Positions 6,156-8,711 of a stretch of 8,711 nucleotides of DNA are shown one piece after another; within the stretch, counting starts at the first letter, position 1, and every line of letters starts with the position of its first letter. Both the position numbers and the translations under genes were made by a program. The notes under the pieces were generated by a model. That model searched no databases. It saw only the letters and a list, made by a program, of their open reading frames with translations, and was not told where the DNA came from. The stretch comes from Lachnospiraceae bacterium UBA7196. GTDB taxonomy: Bacteria; Bacillota; Clostridia; Lachnospirales; Lachnospiraceae. The stretch is taken from contig DKUU01000034.1 of the NCBI GenBank assembly GCA_002490835.1, positions 556-9,266 of the forward strand, read 5' to 3'.

Positions 6156-7228
6156 AACCTGTCAAACAATCTGTCCAGATTAGAAACATCTTGAAGACTG
6201 CACGTATTCGTCACCTCCATGCAGACTTTACTGCGCCTGCGATAAATCTGCAGCCGAATCTCTCCGCCATCATCAGAATACTTAATCGCATTATCCAACA
6301 AAATCGATATCATCCGCTGGATGGCATCTCTGTCTCCGAAAAAAGTCAAATCTTCCTCAATATGCTGGCTGTAATGCTTCCCTTTCGCCTTCGCCAGATG
6401 CGCAAAAGGCTCGGCTATTTCCCACGCCGCCTCACTCAAGGAAAATCGGCTCTTTTCCGGGAACGGCGTCTCCTCGTCCATTCTAGTCAGCGCGACCATA
6501 TCCCCTACCAGCTTAGTCAGCCGCGCGGCCTGCCTGCGTATATTTTCGATCCACTCATCCCCTTCATGCTCCATTGCCGCAATATCCGCGCTGGTGGCAA
6601 TGGAAGTGATCGGCGTTTTCAGTTCATGCCCCGCATCCGTGATAAAGCGTTTCTGCTGCTCTATATTTTTCAGATAAGGTCTGATCGCCCGCCTTGAAAA
6701 TAGAATAATAAGAAGGAATACCAATAACAGGCTGAAAATCCCAATTGCCAACGATACGAAAAGCAGAGATTTCATGGACTGCAGTTGGATCGCCGCATTT
6801 AAAAAGAGAATCGAGATTCCTTTGTCACTCTGATTCACCAGATAGCGATAATCCTTATAATATCCTTTTTCCCTGCCTCTCGAAAGAACAGTCTGCGCAT
6901 ATGCTTTTGCCGTCTCCTCATCCACGGAAGAAATATAATCCCGCAAAACTTCCTTAACTGTGCCATCCTTATCACAGTGAACCGTAAAGAAGCGGGTCAT
7001 AAACGCCGCTTCCGGATTGCTTCCCGGTATCTCCCCGACAGGCGGGGGTGGCGCAGGCTGCGCAGGGTCTGTCCGTTCATGCGAAAGAAGTTCCCCAGCC
7101 AAATAATCCTGCGTGGAAGTGGTCCTGTAATAATTTGCCGCGTTGATTCCGACGATGATCAATAGCATGACCGTGCCAAACGCCGCCATCGCTGCCAAAA
7201 CAAACCGTCTCTGTACCTTTTTTAACAT
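6008..7228 (-). CDS. Membrane sensor histidine kinase
   Basis: A complete 406-residue sensor kinase. One membrane helix spans about residues 10-31 and a second about 154-178. They flank an extracytoplasmic sensor of about 120 residues with a proline-rich stretch (about 55-68) near its start. After a short linker, the phosphoacceptor helix carries DAGHELKTPIT with His201. The ATP-binding domain has the N box LDNAIKYS (Asn313), an F-box-like region DRLFDRFYRLDES (352-364) and the G box GGTGIGLSMVR (370-380). The C-terminus is intact. AGG-rich GAGGTG lies about 6 nt before the ATG. It follows its response regulator on the same strand after 76 bp, so the two are probably co-transcribed and the kinase phosphorylates that regulator. 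The 3' 148 bp are overlapped antisense by the beta-lactamase frame. The signal sensed cannot be deduced. Confidence 0.95.
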   Translation of the reverse strand: MLKKVQRRFVLAAMAAFGTVMLLIIVGINAANYYRTTSTQDYLAGELLSHERTDPAQPAPPPPVGEIPGSNPEAAFMTRFFTVHCDKDGTVKEVLRDYISSVDEETAKAYAQTVLSRGREKGYYKDYRYLVNQSDKGISILFLNAAIQLQSMKSLLFVSLAIGIFSLLLVFLLIILFSRRAIRPYLKNIEQQKRFITDAGHELKTPITSIATSADIAAMEHEGDEWIENIRRQAARLTKLVGDMVALTRMDEETPFPEKSRFSLSEAAWEIAEPFAHLAKAKGKHYSQHIEEDLTFFGDRDAIQRMISILLDNAIKYSDDGGEIRLQIYRRRSKVCMEVTNTCSLQDVSNLDRLFDRFYRLDESRSTATGGTGIGLSMVRAIAETHGGKATVQSEDGSKICFRVVM

Positions 7229-7304
7229 CTGTCACCTCAAAACCGCGTCCCGCACACCCGCACCATTATCCGCATTCTCCCTCAAAATTTCACGCTGCTA
7301 TAAC

Positions 7305-7976
7305 CTACTGCAAATCCAGATAATAACCTGCGCCGCGCGCCGTCCGAATTTCAATATCCGCGTTAAGTTCCTTTAATTTTTTCCGCAAAAATCCCACGTA
7401 CGTCCAGACCACATTGATATCCGCTTCCGAATCCTGCCCCCATATCTTATCCATCAGATGTCCGGTAGAAAACACAAAGCGGGGATTGCGCATAAAAAGC
7501 TCCATCACCTGAAATTCTTTATTATTCAGGCGCACGATCCGATCGCCGCAGCTCATCTCATAGCGGTTGCAGTCAAGCCGCACATTCCCAAAAGAAAGGC
7601 AGGTTTCGGCATATCCCGCATTTCTTCGCGAAAGGGCTTTTACTCTGGCAATAAACTCGGGACTGGCAAAGGGCTTTGGCAGATAATCATCCGCCCCCGC
7701 CTCCAGTCCGGCCACCCGGTCCTCAATCTCCGCCTTTGCCGTCAGCATTAGTACGGGCACCGCAGACCCCGCCTCGCGGATCTGACGCAAAACTTCCAGC
7801 CCGTTTACCTTCGGCATCATAATGTCCAGAATCACCACATCATAATTCCTGCTTTGAAAATAATCCAAAGCCTCTGCCCCGTCGTAAACCGCATCCACGG
7901 TAAATTTATTCTTTTCCAACAGGAACTTGAGTCCCTTTGCCAGTTCTGTCTCATCCTCGGCAATTAAAATGCGCAT
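7305..7976 (-). CDS. OmpR/PhoB-family response regulator
   Basis: A complete 223-residue DNA-binding response regulator. The receiver domain (about 1-115) has the acidic pair E7/D8, the phosphoacceptor Asp51 in VVILDIMMP, Thr79 in MLTAK and Lys101 in LPKPF. The winged-helix domain (about 126-222) contains LNNKEFQVMELF (150-161), VVWTYVGFLRKKL (189-201) in the recognition region and RTARGAGYYL (211-220). It should bind direct-repeat operators as a dimer once phosphorylated by the kinase encoded next door. AAAGGAG (7984-7990) lies 7 nt upstream of the ATG. That ribosome binding site lies within the last codons of the upstream Rpn-family gene, whose stop is only 2 bp away. The two are therefore probably translated from one message. 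Confidence 0.96.
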   Translation of the reverse strand: MRILIAEDETELAKGLKFLLEKNKFTVDAVYDGAEALDYFQSRNYDVVILDIMMPKVNGLEVLRQIREAGSAVPVLMLTAKAEIEDRVAGLEAGADDYLPKPFASPEFIARVKALSRRNAGYAETCLSFGNVRLDCNRYEMSCGDRIVRLNNKEFQVMELFMRNPRFVFSTGHLMDKIWGQDSEADINVVWTYVGFLRKKLKELNADIEIRTARGAGYYLDLQ

Positions 7977-7978
7977 GC

Positions 7979-8711
7979 CTACTCTCCTTTACCATTGCTC
8001 TGCTGCTTTCTCATTTCTTCCAGTTCTGCACGCAGCTGCTGAATCTTGGCATCCTTTTCCGCAACGATCTGCTTTATCTGCTGCTCATGTTCGATTCGGT
8101 CCCGCTCGATCTTCCGCTCATAGTTCTTCAGGTCTTGATAGTATTCCAAACGGTCGCGGCAGCGTTTACGCACCGCTTCATCCGCATTCAGAGCATAGAG
8201 CGCATTTGCGGCTTCCTGTAAAGATTCGTCTATGGATGCACTCATTCTGATCTCCTCCCATGTTGAAGCTCTGAACAGTTTCGCCCAGTTATCGATGTGG
8301 TATGCTCTGTCTGTTTCTGTCGCAAGCTCTATCCGTGACAGGTCTACGACGCACAGAGTCAGGCTGTCACTGTATTTTTCGTGGTCATGTATGCTCAGCA
8401 GTTTATAAGTATCGTAAAACTTCGGGTGTTCCGGAAATAATGTATAATCAAGGAAACCGATCTGTATGGCGGGTTTCGCCTCATTGTAATCCTGTCCGTG
8501 ATCCAGACTGTCAAAAGAACGGCACAGGTAAGTGACGGAACGCTCATGCCAGTTTAATCGATTGGCCACCTGCATCTCAAGATTGATTAATGTATTGTCA
8601 TTGAGCAGGACATTGACATCCAGCCGGCATTCCTTATCTTTAATGGTTTCGCCCAAGACAATAGGATTGGTCACTACGGCGGAGATCACCTCGTCATCCT
8701 TCAGATGGAGC
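7979..8711 (-). CDS. Rpn-family PD-(D/E)XK nuclease/transposase-like protein, 5' end missing
   Basis: The frame is open to the right edge, so the N-terminus (roughly 50-70 residues in relatives) lies outside; 243 residues are visible. It belongs to the Rpn / 'PD-(D/E)XK nuclease family transposase' group, abundant in Clostridia, whose characterised E. coli members are recombination-promoting nucleases. The nuclease core is seen in CRLDVNVLLNDNTLINLEMQV-like sequence, with the family's Asp in RLDV and Glu-x-Gln in LEMQV. TNPIVLGE just upstream is also typical. The C-terminal ~60 residues are highly charged and predicted coiled coil (from RDRLEYYQDLKNYERK to the end), ending in NGKGE. A GTG at 8687-8689 could be taken as a start, but homologous-looking sequence (LHLKDDEV) continues in frame upstream, so it is internal. 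No terminal inverted repeats were found nearby. Its stop (TAG, 7979-7981) is 2 bp before the response regulator start. Confidence 0.82.
   Translation of the reverse strand, partial: LHLKDDEVISAVVTNPIVLGETIKDKECRLDVNVLLNDNTLINLEMQVANRLNWHERSVTYLCRSFDSLDHGQDYNEAKPAIQIGFLDYTLFPEHPKFYDTYKLLSIHDHEKYSDSLTLCVVDLSRIELATETDRAYHIDNWAKLFRASTWEEIRMSASIDESLQEAANALYALNADEAVRKRCRDRLEYYQDLKNYERKIERDRIEHEQQIKQIVAEKDAKIQQLRAELEEMRKQQSNGKGE

Noticed and set aside
6071..6697. A 208-codon open frame on the plus strand opposite the histidine kinase
   Set aside because: Antisense shadow of a high-GC, clearly conserved kinase gene; composition is typical of reverse-strand reading and no start signal is seen.
8687..8689. 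GTG as the true start of the Rpn-family gene
   Set aside because: The frame continues upstream to the window edge with family-like sequence (LHLKDDEV), and no ribosome binding site is placed before the GTG.
7979..8711. Complete mobile element (insertion sequence) at the right end
   Set aside because: Although the family is often labelled transposase, no terminal inverted repeats or target-site duplications are visible and the left boundary abuts the regulator without any end structure.

Overview
The window looks like chromosomal DNA of a spore-forming, low-to-mid GC Firmicute, most likely a Clostridia/Lachnospiraceae-type bacterium. The pointers are a SpmA-type spore maturation protein, a CotH-family kinase, AGGAGG-like ribosome binding sites, a Rpn/PD-(D/E)XK 'transposase' family protein, and an OmpR/sensor-kinase pair of the kind common in these genomes. 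This is inferred from protein families; species cannot be named.

Layout, left to right. (1) 1-372, minus: the first ~124 residues of SpmA, cut by the window edge. (2) 484-3610, minus: a three-gene operon read as VTC-domain protein -> DUF4956 membrane protein -> CotH-family kinase-like protein, with an ATGA overlap between the last two. spmA follows on the same strand after 111 bp. (3) 3611-3818: a 208-bp divergent intergenic region with candidate promoters in both directions. (4) 3819-6155, plus: a two-gene operon of a UGT-like glycosyltransferase and a lipoprotein class D beta-lactamase-like protein, 6 bp apart. It is the only plus-strand block and is visibly more AT-rich than its surroundings. 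The beta-lactamase frame does not stop where its domain ends, but runs on antisense through the last 148 bp of the convergent kinase gene. (5) 6008-8711, minus: a Rpn-family nuclease/transposase-like gene (5' end outside the window), then an OmpR-type response regulator two bases later, then its sensor histidine kinase.

How the genes may work together. The VTC, DUF4956 and CotH proteins plausibly form one membrane/envelope system: a cytosolic triphosphate-tunnel-type enzyme, a multi-spanning membrane partner and an exported CotH kinase-like protein with a Gly/Asp/Phe/Pro-rich loop. The linkage itself is recurrent in Firmicutes and Actinobacteria to my knowledge, but its chemistry is not established. 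The glycosyltransferase/beta-lactamase pair reads as a later, horizontally acquired insertion between that operon and the two-component system. The response regulator and kinase form a standard cell-surface sensing pair with unknown signal.

No tRNA, rRNA, CRISPR array, recognisable riboswitch or insertion-sequence ends were found. No stretch over 300 bp lacks a gene; the three larger gaps are 373-483, 2817-2914 and 3611-3818.
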